Source: Pseudoxanthomonas sp. 3HH-4 (GTDB taxonomy: Bacteria > Pseudomonadota > Gammaproteobacteria > Xanthomonadales > Xanthomonadaceae). From it: 64,000 bases of DNA. This document shows, one piece after another, positions 18,452-28,953 of this stretch. The notes beneath the pieces are model-generated. The model was not told the origin of the DNA. It did no database searches and was given only the letters and a program-made list of their open reading frames with translations. The position numbers were made by a program, and so were the translations under genes. How positions within the stretch are numbered: position 1 is the first letter of the stretch; every line of letters begins with the position of its first letter. The DNA is taken from assembly GCF_006716465.1 (NCBI RefSeq), contig NZ_VFPB01000001.1:530983-594982 (forward strand). The letters are read 5' to 3'.

Positions 18452-18601
18452 TGCGTTTGCGGCATCGCCTGCCACGCCGATGACGGAGTGCGCCAGGTCG
18501 GGACCCCGATGCCTGGGGCGCCATCGCCACCGCCGTGGCGCGGCGGATACCGCCTGCGGATCGTCGTGCAACGGGGTGCAGGATCGCCCGGCTGGCAATG
18601 A

Positions 18602-18618
18602 ATATATGAAACATATAT
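18602..18618. promoter_or_regulatory. Palindrome, candidate operator of the ParD-like gene
   Basis: ATATATG-AAA-CATATAT is a perfect 7-bp inverted repeat in an AT-rich patch, 36 bases before the chosen ATG of the ParD-like gene. It can double as a -10 region. Ribbon-helix-helix antitoxins usually bind such palindromes to repress their own promoter. This role is inferred. Confidence 0.55.
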
Positions 18619-18653
18619 GATTCATGTATTCCGTCCCCTCTCAAGGCACCTCC

Positions 18654-18866
18654 ATGGGCATCGTCAACATCGACGACGGGCTGCACGACCAACTGCGCCG
18701 CGCCTGCACCGTCAGCCACCGCTCGATCAATGCGCAGGCCAACTTCTGGATCAAGGTCGGCATGCTGTGCGAGATGCATCCGGACCTGAGCTTCCAGGAC
18801 ATCGTCGCCAACGAACTGCGCGCCGCCGGTGTGCAGCCGGCACCCCTGCGCGCCGGCCACACGTGA
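18654..18866 (+). CDS. ParD-like antitoxin family protein (DUF3423)
   Basis: 70 residues from the ATG at 18654 (MGIVNIDDGLHDQLRRAC). The sequence fits the ParD-like family PF11903: a ribbon-helix-helix beginning V-N-I-D, then SINAQANFWIKVGMLCEMHPDL and QDIVANEL. An in-frame ATG at 18624 would add ten residues but sits close to the AT-rich palindrome that is probably the promoter. The stop overlaps the start of the methionine aminopeptidase gene (GTGA), so both are made from one message. No ParE-type toxin is adjacent. The regulator may control its partner enzyme rather than a toxin. Confidence 0.85.
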   Translation: MGIVNIDDGLHDQLRRACTVSHRSINAQANFWIKVGMLCEMHPDLSFQDIVANELRAAGVQPAPLRAGHT

Positions 18867-19639
18867 TCAAGACCGAGGCCGAACTGGCGCGGATGGCCGA
18901 GGCCGGTGCGCTGCTGGCCTCCGTGTTCGACATGCTCGGCGGGCTCACGCTGGAAGGCATGAGCACGATGGCGATCAACGACCGCGTCGAGCGCATGATC
19001 GTGGACGAGTTGCGCGCGCGCCCGGCCAGCAAGGGGCAGTACGGCTTCCCCTACGTGCTGAATGCCTCGATCGACGACGTGGTCTGCCATGGCATGCCGT
19101 CGCACGACGACGTGCTGCGCAGTGGGCAGATCGTCAATCTGGACATCACGCTGGAGAAGAACGGCTACATCGCCGATTCCAGTACCACGTATCTCGTCGG
19201 CGAGGTGGCGTATCCGGCGCGGCGCTTGGTGGCGGCCACGTACAGCGCCATGTGGAAGGGCATAGCGGCGGTGCGTCCGGGTGCACGCCTGGGCGACATC
19301 GGCCACGCCATCGCGCAGTACGCGCGCGAGCAGGGCTACAGCGTAGTGAAGGAGTACGGCGGCCACGGCATCGGTCGCGAGATGCACGAAGCCCCGCACG
19401 TGCACCATTACGGCAGGCCCGGTACCGGTCTGGAACTGGAGGAAGGCATGGTGTTCACCATCGAACCGATGTTGAACCAGGGCCGCGCCGCGATCCGCGC
19501 GCAACCCGACCAGTGGCCGGTGCATACGCGCGACGGCAAGCTGTCCGCGCAGTTCGAGCACACCGTCGCCGTGACCCGCACCGGTGCTCGGGTGCTGACG
19601 CTGCGGCCGGGTGAAGTGCCGTTGTGCGGGATGGGGTGA
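18863..19639 (+). CDS. map: Type I methionine aminopeptidase, ParD-linked copy
   Basis: 258 residues from a GTG at 18863 that overlaps the ParD-like stop. It removes initiator methionine. All metal ligands are visible in order: Asp in LDITLEKNG, Asp in IADSSTTY, His in GHGIGREMHEAPHVHH, Glu in FTIEPM and Glu in QFEHTV; the substrate histidine is in VCHGMP. The copy is thus probably active. The usual housekeeping map gene lies by rpsB-tsf; that locus is not in this window, so this may be a second copy. The pairing with a ParD-like gene suggests regulated expression. Confidence 0.9.
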   Translation: MIKTEAELARMAEAGALLASVFDMLGGLTLEGMSTMAINDRVERMIVDELRARPASKGQYGFPYVLNASIDDVVCHGMPSHDDVLRSGQIVNLDITLEKNGYIADSSTTYLVGEVAYPARRLVAATYSAMWKGIAAVRPGARLGDIGHAIAQYAREQGYSVVKEYGGHGIGREMHEAPHVHHYGRPGTGLELEEGMVFTIEPMLNQGRAAIRAQPDQWPVHTRDGKLSAQFEHTVAVTRTGARVLTLRPGEVPLCGMG

Positions 19640-19727
19640 AGCGGCCGCACGCCCACATCACCCCTGCTTCACGCTGACCTCAATCTCCGGCGCGAAGGTA
19701 GCCCTACCAGCCTTTGCGGGGAACCAC

Positions 19728-21302
19728 GTGTCCAGTGCATCGCTTCGCATACTGCTGCTCAATCCGCCCCACACCGCGATCGGCAGCCGCGTGCCGCGTG
19801 AACAGCTGCCGCCGCTCGGCCTGCTGTCCGTCGGTGGGCCGCTACTCGACGCCGGCCACCAGGTGGAACTGCTCGACGCCGAGTTCGGTCCGTTGCGCAT
19901 CGACGCGATTCTCGACGAAGTGGTGGCAAGATCTCCCGTGGTACTGCTGATCGGGCACTCGGGGTCCACGTCGGCTCACCCGACCGTTGTGGAGATCGCC
20001 CGGCGGGTCAAGCGGGTGCTGCCTTCGTTGACGCTTGTCTATGGCGGTGTCTTCCCGACGTACCACTGGCGCGACGTGCTCATGCAGGAGCCTGCGTTCG
20101 ACTACATCGTCCGTGGCGAGGGCGAGCGCACGATGGTGCGCCTTGCGGAGGCGCTGACAGGGCGCACGCGTGTCGAGGACGTGCGGGGACTTGCTTTCCG
20201 TCGTGGGGATGAGGTGCGCGAGACGGGTGCCGCGGAGATGATCACCGACTTGGACCAGTACCGCGTCGGCTGGGAGCTGATCGATCACCGGAGGTATTCG
20301 TACTGGGGCAACCTGCGCGCGGTGGTGGTGCAGTTCTCGCGTGGTTGCCCCTACCTGTGCAGCTACTGCGGGCAGCGTGGCTTCTGGAGCCGATGGCGGC
20401 ATCGCGATCCGGTAGCCTTCGCCAAGGAACTGGCACGCCTGTATCGCGAGCAAGGTGTGCGTCTGATCAACTTCGCCGATGAGCTTCCCACCGGTTCACG
20501 CAAGGCCTGGAAGGCTTTCCTCGAAGCCCTGGTCGCCGAGAACGTCGAGCTGACTCTGGTCGGATCGACGCGCGCGGGCGACATCGTCCGCGACGCGGAC
20601 CTGCTGCCTCTCTACAAGCGCGCGGGGGTGATCCGCTTCCTGCTCGGGATCGAGAGCTATTCCGACGCCACCCTCGACGCCATCCGCAAGGGTGCGTCCT
20701 CCAGCGAGGACCGCAGGGCGATCCAGTTGCTGCGTGAGCACGGTATCATTTCGATGGCGACCTACGTCGTTGGGTTCGACGAGCAGACGGACCTGGATTA
20801 CTGGCGCTCGCTCCGCCACCTGCTGGCCTACGATCCGGACCAAATCCAGTTGCTCTACGTCACCCCGCATCGATGGACGCCCTATTACGACGAGGTGGCA
20901 TCCCAGCGCGTGATCCAGACCGATGTGCGCCGGTGGGACTACAAACATCAGGTCCTGGCAACCAATCGCGTTCCGCCGTGGCGGGTCCTGCTATGGGTCA
21001 AGGCGATAGAAGTCTGCATGCAGCTGCGCCCGCGGGCGCTCTACCGCAGCTTGTTTCACCCAGACAAGCGCGTACTGCACGGGATGCGCTGGTACGTGAA
21101 GATGGGGCGCCGGGTGTGGTTCCGTGAGATCTTCGAGTTCTTCTTCGGCGCGCCGCGCATTGCGGACGGGCCGGACCTGGCGCAGTTCTGGGGGGCATCG
21201 CTCGCGGCCGAGGAGAACGCGCTGGGCAAGCCGGCCAAGCGCGCGCCGATTCCCCTCGCGGTCTTGGAGTCCGGTGCACGTGAAGCGGGGCGCGCACGCT
21301 AG
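19728..21302 (+). CDS. B12-binding radical SAM protein, BchE-like
   Basis: 524 residues from the GTG at 19728, with GGGGA six bases upstream. The N-terminal 150 residues form a cobalamin-binding-type Rossmann domain (ILLLNPPHTAIG, LPPLGLLSVGGPLLDAGH, VYGGVFPTYHW, DYIVRGEGE). The radical SAM cluster motif CxxxCxxC is at Cys207, Cys211 and Cys214 (SRGCPYLCSYCG). The order of domains and segments such as FADELPTGSRKAW and LLGIESYSDATLDAIRKG match the BchE/anaerobic Mg-protoporphyrin ester cyclase group. In a non-phototroph the true substrate is unknown; methylation or ring formation on a porphyrinoid or lipid is possible. It seems to be a single-gene unit. Confidence 0.82.
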   Translation: MSSASLRILLLNPPHTAIGSRVPREQLPPLGLLSVGGPLLDAGHQVELLDAEFGPLRIDAILDEVVARSPVVLLIGHSGSTSAHPTVVEIARRVKRVLPSLTLVYGGVFPTYHWRDVLMQEPAFDYIVRGEGERTMVRLAEALTGRTRVEDVRGLAFRRGDEVRETGAAEMITDLDQYRVGWELIDHRRYSYWGNLRAVVVQFSRGCPYLCSYCGQRGFWSRWRHRDPVAFAKELARLYREQGVRLINFADELPTGSRKAWKAFLEALVAENVELTLVGSTRAGDIVRDADLLPLYKRAGVIRFLLGIESYSDATLDAIRKGASSSEDRRAIQLLREHGIISMATYVVGFDEQTDLDYWRSLRHLLAYDPDQIQLLYVTPHRWTPYYDEVASQRVIQTDVRRWDYKHQVLATNRVPPWRVLLWVKAIEVCMQLRPRALYRSLFHPDKRVLHGMRWYVKMGRRVWFREIFEFFFGAPRIADGPDLAQFWGASLAAEENALGKPAKRAPIPLAVLESGAREAGRAR

Positions 21303-21343
21303 ATGCAGGGGCCAACGGCCTGCGGGCGTCGAGCCCGGGCAGT

Positions 21344-21472
21344 TCAGGTGGCGACGCTGTACTCACTCGCCTGCGGTTCCGGCGGTTCGTCGGTCGGTGG
21401 CGGCTCGGGAGCGCGGCAGGCCACGCAGGCCAAGGCGAGCAGGGCGAGCAGGATGAGGCGGATCCGGGTCAT
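21344..21472 (-). CDS. Small lipoprotein-like peptide (42 residues)
   Basis: A short gene with a very strong ribosome site (AGGAGG eight bases before the ATG at 21472). The product has a basic start (MTRIRL), a hydrophobic core (ILLALLALA) and Cys16 or Cys19 as a possible lipid-attachment site, then a Pro/Glu-rich tail. The lipobox is imperfect (ALAC or CVAC). It resembles the small lipoproteins common in xanthomonads. It lies between the radical SAM gene and the divergent SDR gene. Function unknown. Confidence 0.65.
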   Translation of the reverse strand: MTRIRLILLALLALACVACRAPEPPPTDEPPEPQASEYSVAT

Positions 21473-21530
21473 GGCGACGGTCCTCCTGTGAGGTGGCGCT
21501 ATGCTACGCCCATCGATGAAGGAGACGCAT

Positions 21531-22307
21531 GTGGCGGCGAACCGGTGGCGGTTGGACGGGCAACTGGCCTTGGTGACCGGGGCCAGCGCGGGCATCGGGC
21601 TGGCGATCACGCGCGAGCTGCTGGGCTTCGGCGCCGACGTGCTGCTGGTGGCGCGCGACGAGGATGCCCTGCAGGCGGCGCGTGCCGAACTGGCGGAGGA
21701 ATTCCCCGAGCGCGGCATCAGCACGCTCGCTGCCGACGTGGCGGACGACGAGGATCGACGCGCCATCCTGGACTGGGTGGAAGACCACGATGACGGCCTC
21801 AACATCCTGGTGAACAACGCTGGCGGCAATGTCACGCGCGCCGCGGTGGACTACACCGAGGACGAGTGGCGGAACATCTTCGAGACCAACCTGTTCTCGG
21901 CGTTCGAACTGTCGCGCTACGCACACCCGCTGCTGACGCGGCATGCGGCCTCGTGCATCGTCAACGTGGGCAGCGTGTCCGGCATCACCGCCGTGCGCAG
22001 CGGCGCGCCCTATGGCATGACCAAGGCCGCGCTGCACCAGCTCACCCGCAACCTGGCCGCCGAGTGGGCCGAGGACGGTGTGCGCGTGAACGCGGTGGCG
22101 CCGTGGTACATCCGCACGCGCCGTACCTCCGGGCCACTATCGGACCCGGACTATTACGACGAAGTGGTCGCACGTACCCCGATGCGCCGGATCGGCGAAC
22201 CGGAGGAAGTCGCCGCTGCGGTGGGCTTCCTGTGCCTGCCTGCGTCCAGTTATGTCACCGGCGAATGCATCGCGGTGGACGGCGGATTCCTGCGTTACGG
22301 ATTCTGA
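21531..22307 (+). CDS. SDR family oxidoreductase, tropinone-reductase-like
   Basis: 258 residues from a GTG at 21531. This start is chosen because AAGGAGA precedes it with six-base spacing and the in-frame ATG at 21501 overlaps a likely -10 box (TATGCT). Classical short-chain dehydrogenase motifs are complete: TGASAGIG (16-23) for NAD(P), NNAG (95-98), catalytic Ser148, Tyr161 and Lys165 (YGMTK). The segment [14 protein letters not shown] and the C-terminal [13 protein letters not shown] are like plant-type tropinone reductases and bacterial relatives. The substrate is unknown. The 3' end overlaps the convergent gene by 13 bases. Confidence 0.88.
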   Translation: MAANRWRLDGQLALVTGASAGIGLAITRELLGFGADVLLVARDEDALQAARAELAEEFPERGISTLAADVADDEDRRAILDWVEDHDDGLNILVNNAGGNVTRAAVDYTEDEWRNIFETNLFSAFELSRYAHPLLTRHAASCIVNVGSVSGITAVRSGAPYGMTKAALHQLTRNLAAEWAEDGVRVNAVAPWYIRTRRTSGPLSDPDYYDEVVARTPMRRIGEPEEVAAAVGFLCLPASSYVTGECIAVDGGFLRYGF

Positions 22308-22954
22308 GGCGCCGCCTCGGGCGCGCGGAACACCACCCGGCCGTCGGCGTCCAGGATCTCGATGCCGGCATCACCGGCGTGGTCCACGCGCAGACGGATG
22401 CGTTCCTTGCCGGCCGCGTCGGCCAGCAGGATCTCGGCATCGTTGCGTTCGTTCTGGATCACGATGCGGCGCGTGGCCTGTCTGGCCGCGTCGAGCACCT
22501 TCACGTGCGAGGGCACGGCTTGGTTGATCTGCAGGCCGCTGCTGATCGGCTCGCCATCGGCGCCGATGCGTGTCAGCAGGCCGATGGCGTCCATGTTGGG
22601 ATTGTCGAAGGCGAGCGCCGAGACCTTGCCGGCTTCCACATCGGTGAGTGCAAGGCCTCCGACTTCGTTGCCCTTGCGGTCGTAGAACACCAGTCCCGCG
22701 GGCGAGACGGCGCGCTTGAAGGTTTCTCCATTCAACATCGGCGGCGGAAAGCGCTGCTGGTTGGCCAGCACCACGCGCGCCACGCCGTCCGCGTCCACGA
22801 TGTCCAGCCGCTCCACCGACAACCGTTCGAAATGCGGGTCGGGCGCCTTGAAGGCCGTCAGCAGCACGGCGATGAAGGCCAGCGTCAGTGCGCCGGCGTA
22901 GAGGCGCAGCAGGCGCATTTCGCGCAGCAGACGGTGCGTCGGATCGTGTGGCAT
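22295..22954 (-). CDS. Membrane-anchored protein, function unknown
   Basis: 219 residues: a short cytoplasmic part (1-17), one membrane segment ([18 protein letters not shown]) and a soluble domain with repeated short beta-motifs of the form ID-DADG-ARVV-L ([43 protein letters not shown]). The tandem DADG pattern suggests a beta-solenoid or beta-propeller-like repeat. I do not recognise a named family. It overlaps the end of the SDR gene convergently and is divergent from the DJ-1 gene. Confidence 0.7.
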   Translation of the reverse strand: MPHDPTHRLLREMRLLRLYAGALTLAFIAVLLTAFKAPDPHFERLSVERLDIVDADGVARVVLANQQRFPPPMLNGETFKRAVSPAGLVFYDRKGNEVGGLALTDVEAGKVSALAFDNPNMDAIGLLTRIGADGEPISSGLQINQAVPSHVKVLDAARQATRRIVIQNERNDAEILLADAAGKERIRLRVDHAGDAGIEILDADGRVVFRAPEAAPQNP

Positions 22955-23118
22955 CGGAGGTCCTTGTGGTGGAAACGTCCGATTCTAACGAGCCGTCCGG
23001 CGCGGTTCCCGCACGGGTGTCCGCAATGTCGATGCGCCACAGCGGGTACGTGGTGCGATTGAAATTCGTTTTACACGCGCGACGTAGCGTGTGCCGACCT
23101 GGAGACGAGGACATCGGG

Positions 23119-24174
23119 ATGCGGCGATGGATCAAGCGCGGGCTGCTGGCCTGCCTGGCGACGGTGCTGGTGGTGGTGGCGGGAGGATTCGTCTATGTGT
23201 ACACGCTGGACCTGGATGCGCAGCCGCCTGCGGAGCCGGACAGCACGGTGGCGGACCTGGCCTTCATGCGCGATGCACTGCCGCCGACACGCGGGAAGAT
23301 CCTGGCGGTGGTCACCAGCACGTCGCACTTCCCGGGCGGCGAGAAGAATGCGGGCTTCGAACTGACCGAACTGGCGCGGGCGTACTACGTCTTCCGGGCC
23401 AACGGCTACGACGTCGACATCGCCAGTCCGCAAGGGGGATCACCCCCGATGCGTCGGGATGACGAGGACATGGTGGAGGCCGACCATGCCTTCCTCAACG
23501 ATGCCGATGCGCGCAGGAAGCTTGTTGCCAGCCTGCCAGTGGGTGACGTGGACCCCGCTCGCTACTCGGCGGTGTATTTCGTTGGCGGCAAGGGCACGAT
23601 GTTCGACTTTCCCAATGATCCGGCCATCCAGCGGCTGGTGCGCGACGTGTACCAGGCAGGCGGCGTGATCGGCGCGGTCTGCCATGGGCCGGCCGCGTTG
23701 CTGGAGGTGACACTGGACGATGGCATGCCGCTGCTGCGCGGCCGTCGCGTGGCCGGCTTCAGCAACGCGGAAGAGCTGTTCCTGATCGAGGACGCGCGCG
23801 CGCGCTTCCCTTACCTGCTGCAGGATCGCCTGGTGGAGAAGGGCGCGCGTTACGTGGAAGGCCCGATGTATCTGGACAACACGGTGGTCGATGGTCGGGT
23901 GGTTACCGGACAGAATCCGTGGTCGACGTGGTCCACCGCGGAAGCGATGGTCCGCGCGCTGGGCCATGTGCCGGTCGCGCGCGCACCTGGGCGCGACGAA
24001 AGGGCGGTGCAGGTGTTGGCCGCCTATCACGCGGGCGGTATCGACGCCGCGCGCAAGGCGCGTGCGGAGCGGCCCGACGCGGACAAGCGCCTGCTGCTGA
24101 TGCATGCATTGGTGGCAGGCATGCAGGGGCGGCGGGGGGATGCCTGGCGATTGCAGGGACTGGCACACGACTAG
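23119..24174 (+). CDS. Membrane-anchored DJ-1/PfpI family protein
   Basis: About 351 residues from the ATG at 23119, preceded by GAGG. Residues 8-30 form a signal anchor (GLLACLATVLVVVAGGFVYVY), so the domain faces the periplasm. The DJ-1/PfpI domain shows GYDVDIASPQGGSPP, the segment YFVGGKGTMFD and the nucleophile elbow GAVCHGPAAL with Cys188 and His189. This layout is like Hsp31/YajL-type proteins (chaperone, deglycase or glyoxalase III activity claimed for the family). A C-terminal tail of about 60 residues is alpha-helical. A longer in-frame ORF start at 22888 lies opposite the divergent gene and is not used. Confidence 0.83.
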   Translation: MRRWIKRGLLACLATVLVVVAGGFVYVYTLDLDAQPPAEPDSTVADLAFMRDALPPTRGKILAVVTSTSHFPGGEKNAGFELTELARAYYVFRANGYDVDIASPQGGSPPMRRDDEDMVEADHAFLNDADARRKLVASLPVGDVDPARYSAVYFVGGKGTMFDFPNDPAIQRLVRDVYQAGGVIGAVCHGPAALLEVTLDDGMPLLRGRRVAGFSNAEELFLIEDARARFPYLLQDRLVEKGARYVEGPMYLDNTVVDGRVVTGQNPWSTWSTAEAMVRALGHVPVARAPGRDERAVQVLAAYHAGGIDAARKARAERPDADKRLLLMHALVAGMQGRRGDAWRLQGLAHD

Positions 24175-24221
24175 GAGCCCTGTGCAGTAGCGTGGCGCCG
24201 ACGTGGATCAACGCAGCGGCA

Positions 24222-24866
24222 TCATTGCCTGCAGTTGCTCTCGTTGACGATGCGCGCGACGCGCTCGTGTTCGGCCCTGTTCCGTTCCACGTTCTCGCGG
24301 CGGGCGAAACGCCAGGCCACTTCGGTTTCGTCGAGCCGTTTCCGCCATGCCTCGCAGAGCGCGCCATCGGGCACCCGGGCGCAGGTGTCGCGCACGACTT
24401 CGCAGGCCTGGCCAGCGCCGGATTGCGGATTGCCGTCGAGTCCCACGGTGCGCAGGGTCACGCAGCGCGACGCGGGTTCGCTGTCCTCGGTCACGTAGGT
24501 GTCCTTGTCGTGCGTGGTGCACTGGAAGAGCACCGGCGGTGGCAGCGCGCGCGTGGTGCTGGCCGTCGCGGGCGCGGCAGGCATAGCGGGTGCCGGCGTG
24601 GCGGTGGCAGGCGACGCCTGCGCGGGCGAAGCGGGTGACGTGGCGGGCGGCGCGGGTGCCATCGGCACCGTGTTGACGCCCTGCATGGTGCGCGCTTCCT
24701 GCTTCATGCCTTTCGGGCAAGGCGAATTCTGCAGCGTCAGTGCGCCGCTCGCATCCGTGCAGCGGTAAATGGTCACTTCATTTGCGCGGGCGGCCGAGGA
24801 TGCGGTGACCCAGAACAGCACCAGCAACGTAAGACGGGCGAAGGTGGAGCGCGCGGAAAGACTCAT
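24222..24866 (-). CDS. DUF4124-type exported protein (paralogue 1)
   Basis: 214 residues from the ATG at 24866, which overlaps the upstream gene's stop (ATGA). A signal peptide (to about SSAARA) precedes an N-terminal DUF4124-like unit: TIYRCTDASGALTLQNSPCPKGMKQ. An Ala/Pro-rich linker (about 70-105) leads to a Cys-containing C-terminal domain (FQCTTHD, SRCVTLR, QACEVVRDTCARVPD, NCRQ) that may form disulfides in the periplasm. Function unknown. It is a diverged tandem duplicate of the gene at 24863-25582. Confidence 0.75.
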   Translation of the reverse strand: MSLSARSTFARLTLLVLFWVTASSAARANEVTIYRCTDASGALTLQNSPCPKGMKQEARTMQGVNTVPMAPAPPATSPASPAQASPATATPAPAMPAAPATASTTRALPPPVLFQCTTHDKDTYVTEDSEPASRCVTLRTVGLDGNPQSGAGQACEVVRDTCARVPDGALCEAWRKRLDETEVAWRFARRENVERNRAEHERVARIVNESNCRQ

Positions 24867-25582
24867 GGATTCCTGCAATCGTTGGCGATGCGCGCGTCGA
24901 TGCCGCGCTGTTCCAAGTCTAGCGCGCGCTGCTCGCTCGACATCGCGCTGCCGTAGCGGCGCAGGATCTCGTAGCGGCGGTCGGAGAGGCGCGCACACAC
25001 TTCCTGCTGTGGCAACGGGTGGCAGGTGTCGCGCACCCAGGTGCCACCGGGCAGGATCACCGGGCCATGCCCCGGATAGTGGCCGCCCGGGGGACGCGGC
25101 GGCCGACGGTCACCGCTTTCGAAGGACAGATGGCCGTTGCCGACCGAGACGCTGCCGGACACGCTGGCACCGCTGCCGGTGCGTGGCCAGGCGGGGTAGG
25201 CCACGCCATACGGTACCCAGCGCGGATTGCCGTCGTCGTTGTCGCTGGTGTAGACCTTGCCTTCGGGCGTGGTGCATTCGTACATCGGCCGCGGCGGGGT
25301 GAGGTACACCACGCGCGCGGGCGGAGCCGCGGCAGGTGGTGCCGGCGCGGGCGCAGGGGCTGCGACAGCGGGCGGTGGCACGGGGTCCAGCGGCCGCTGC
25401 ATCGTACGGACTTCCTGCCTCTCGCCTTTCAGGCAGGGCGAATCGCGCAGCGCCACGCTGCCGTTGGCGGTCACGCAGCGGTAGATGGTGACCTGCCCGG
25501 CGCTGGGTGTCGCCTGCGCGCCCATGGCGACGGGTGACAGCGTCAGCAGCAGCATCAACAGGGGCAGGGCGAGGCGCGGCAT
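24863..25582 (-). CDS. DUF4124-type exported protein (paralogue 2)
   Basis: About 239 residues from the ATG at 25582, whose first 22 residues make a signal peptide (MPRLALPLLMLLLTLSPVAMG). An in-frame start at 25651 would add 23 residues but overlaps the tsaC stop; neither has a clear Shine-Dalgarno. The N-terminal unit TIYRCVTANGSVALRDSPCLKGERQ is the DUF4124 pattern shared with the next gene. A Pro/Ala linker and a C-terminal domain (YECTTPEGKVYTSD, VRDTCHPL, DCRNP) follow. Its stop overlaps the paralogue's ATG by four bases, so they are co-translated. Confidence 0.73.
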   Translation of the reverse strand: MPRLALPLLMLLLTLSPVAMGAQATPSAGQVTIYRCVTANGSVALRDSPCLKGERQEVRTMQRPLDPVPPPAVAAPAPAPAPPAAAPPARVVYLTPPRPMYECTTPEGKVYTSDNDDGNPRWVPYGVAYPAWPRTGSGASVSGSVSVGNGHLSFESGDRRPPRPPGGHYPGHGPVILPGGTWVRDTCHPLPQQEVCARLSDRRYEILRRYGSAMSSEQRALDLEQRGIDARIANDCRNP

Positions 25583-25647
25583 GCGGCCATGGTGCGCGCG
25601 TGCCGGAGGGATGGGAAGGTGGAAGGACGACCGTGTACGGCCGTCGG

Positions 25648-26211
25648 TCATTCACGCAGCGCCTGACCGGTCAGCGCATCGCGGATGACCGTGGGGCGGG
25701 CGAGGCCGCCGGTGTGTCCGGGGACGACGGCGTCGACGCGTGGCAGCAGCAACGGGTCCAGGGCGTCGCGGTCGCTGACGGCGGGCTTGCCGCTGAGGTT
25801 CGCGCTGGTGGACACCAACGCGCCGCCATAGGCCTGGCACAGGCCGATCACGACCGGATGTTCGCTCACGCGCACGGCAATGCCACGATGCGCACCGGTG
25901 ATCCAGCGGGGTGCCTGCGCGGTGGCAGGCATCACCCAGGTGTGTGGCCCGGGCCAGCTGGACAGCACCTCGGTGAGGCGATCCGTCGGAACGGCGGCGA
26001 CGTCGATCAGCGGTTTGAGCTGTTCCTGCGTGGCCGCGATCAGGATCAACCCCTTCTCCACCGGACGCTGCTTGATCGCCAGCAGCCGGTGCACCGCGCC
26101 TTCGTCGAATGGATCGCAACCCAGCCCCCACACGGCCTCGGTGGGGTAGGCGACGATGCCGCCACTGCGGATGACTTCCGCGGCTTCCTCGATGGTCCGT
26201 TCGATGGGCAT
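25648..26211 (-). CDS. tsaC: L-threonylcarbamoyladenylate synthase (Sua5/YrdC type)
   Basis: 187 residues. The enzyme makes threonylcarbamoyl-AMP for the t6A37 modification of ANN-decoding tRNAs. The YrdC fold signatures are visible: GGIVAYPTEAVWGLGCDP near the N-terminus, KQRPVEKGLILI with the conserved KR-K-G-hydrophobic run, PGPHTWVMPA, IAVRVSEHP and LVSTSANLSG. Length is that of the short, single-domain TsaC form. It lies 24 bases downstream of topA on the same strand. Confidence 0.95.
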   Translation of the reverse strand: MPIERTIEEAAEVIRSGGIVAYPTEAVWGLGCDPFDEGAVHRLLAIKQRPVEKGLILIAATQEQLKPLIDVAAVPTDRLTEVLSSWPGPHTWVMPATAQAPRWITGAHRGIAVRVSEHPVVIGLCQAYGGALVSTSANLSGKPAVSDRDALDPLLLPRVDAVVPGHTGGLARPTVIRDALTGQALRE

Positions 26212-26235
26212 GGCGTCGTCGGCGTCGTGGTGGGG

Positions 26236-28746
<2,511 letters not shown>

Positions 28747-28823
28747 GTCAGGGGTTCAGGGGAGTTCGGGTGGGCCGTCCGGGGCCGGCTAGGGTGGCCC
28801 AGATGCGGGCGCCAGAGAAGCGG

Positions 28824-28849
28824 ACGCCCGGGGCTGGGGCCCCGGGCGT
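28824..28849 (-). promoter_or_regulatory. GC-rich hairpin in the topA leader / RDD-topA gap
   Basis: A perfect 10-bp stem (ACGCCCGGGG / CCCCGGGCGT) with a six-base loop lies 78 bases upstream of topA. On the minus strand a TATAAAT-like -10 box (28861-28867) precedes it, which would place the hairpin at the 5' end of the message; a TTGACA at 28892-28897 is 24 bases away, too far for a standard promoter. No T tract follows on the minus strand, so simple termination of the upstream RDD gene is unlikely. Confidence 0.45.
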
Positions 28850-28953
28850 TCAGATTTCCTATTTATAGTGGTGTCACGGCCGGGGCCGGGCTGTCAAGCC
28901 GCCTTGGTGGGACCGGGCCGGGTTCCGTGACCCGGATCGCGCCGTGGGGCCGG

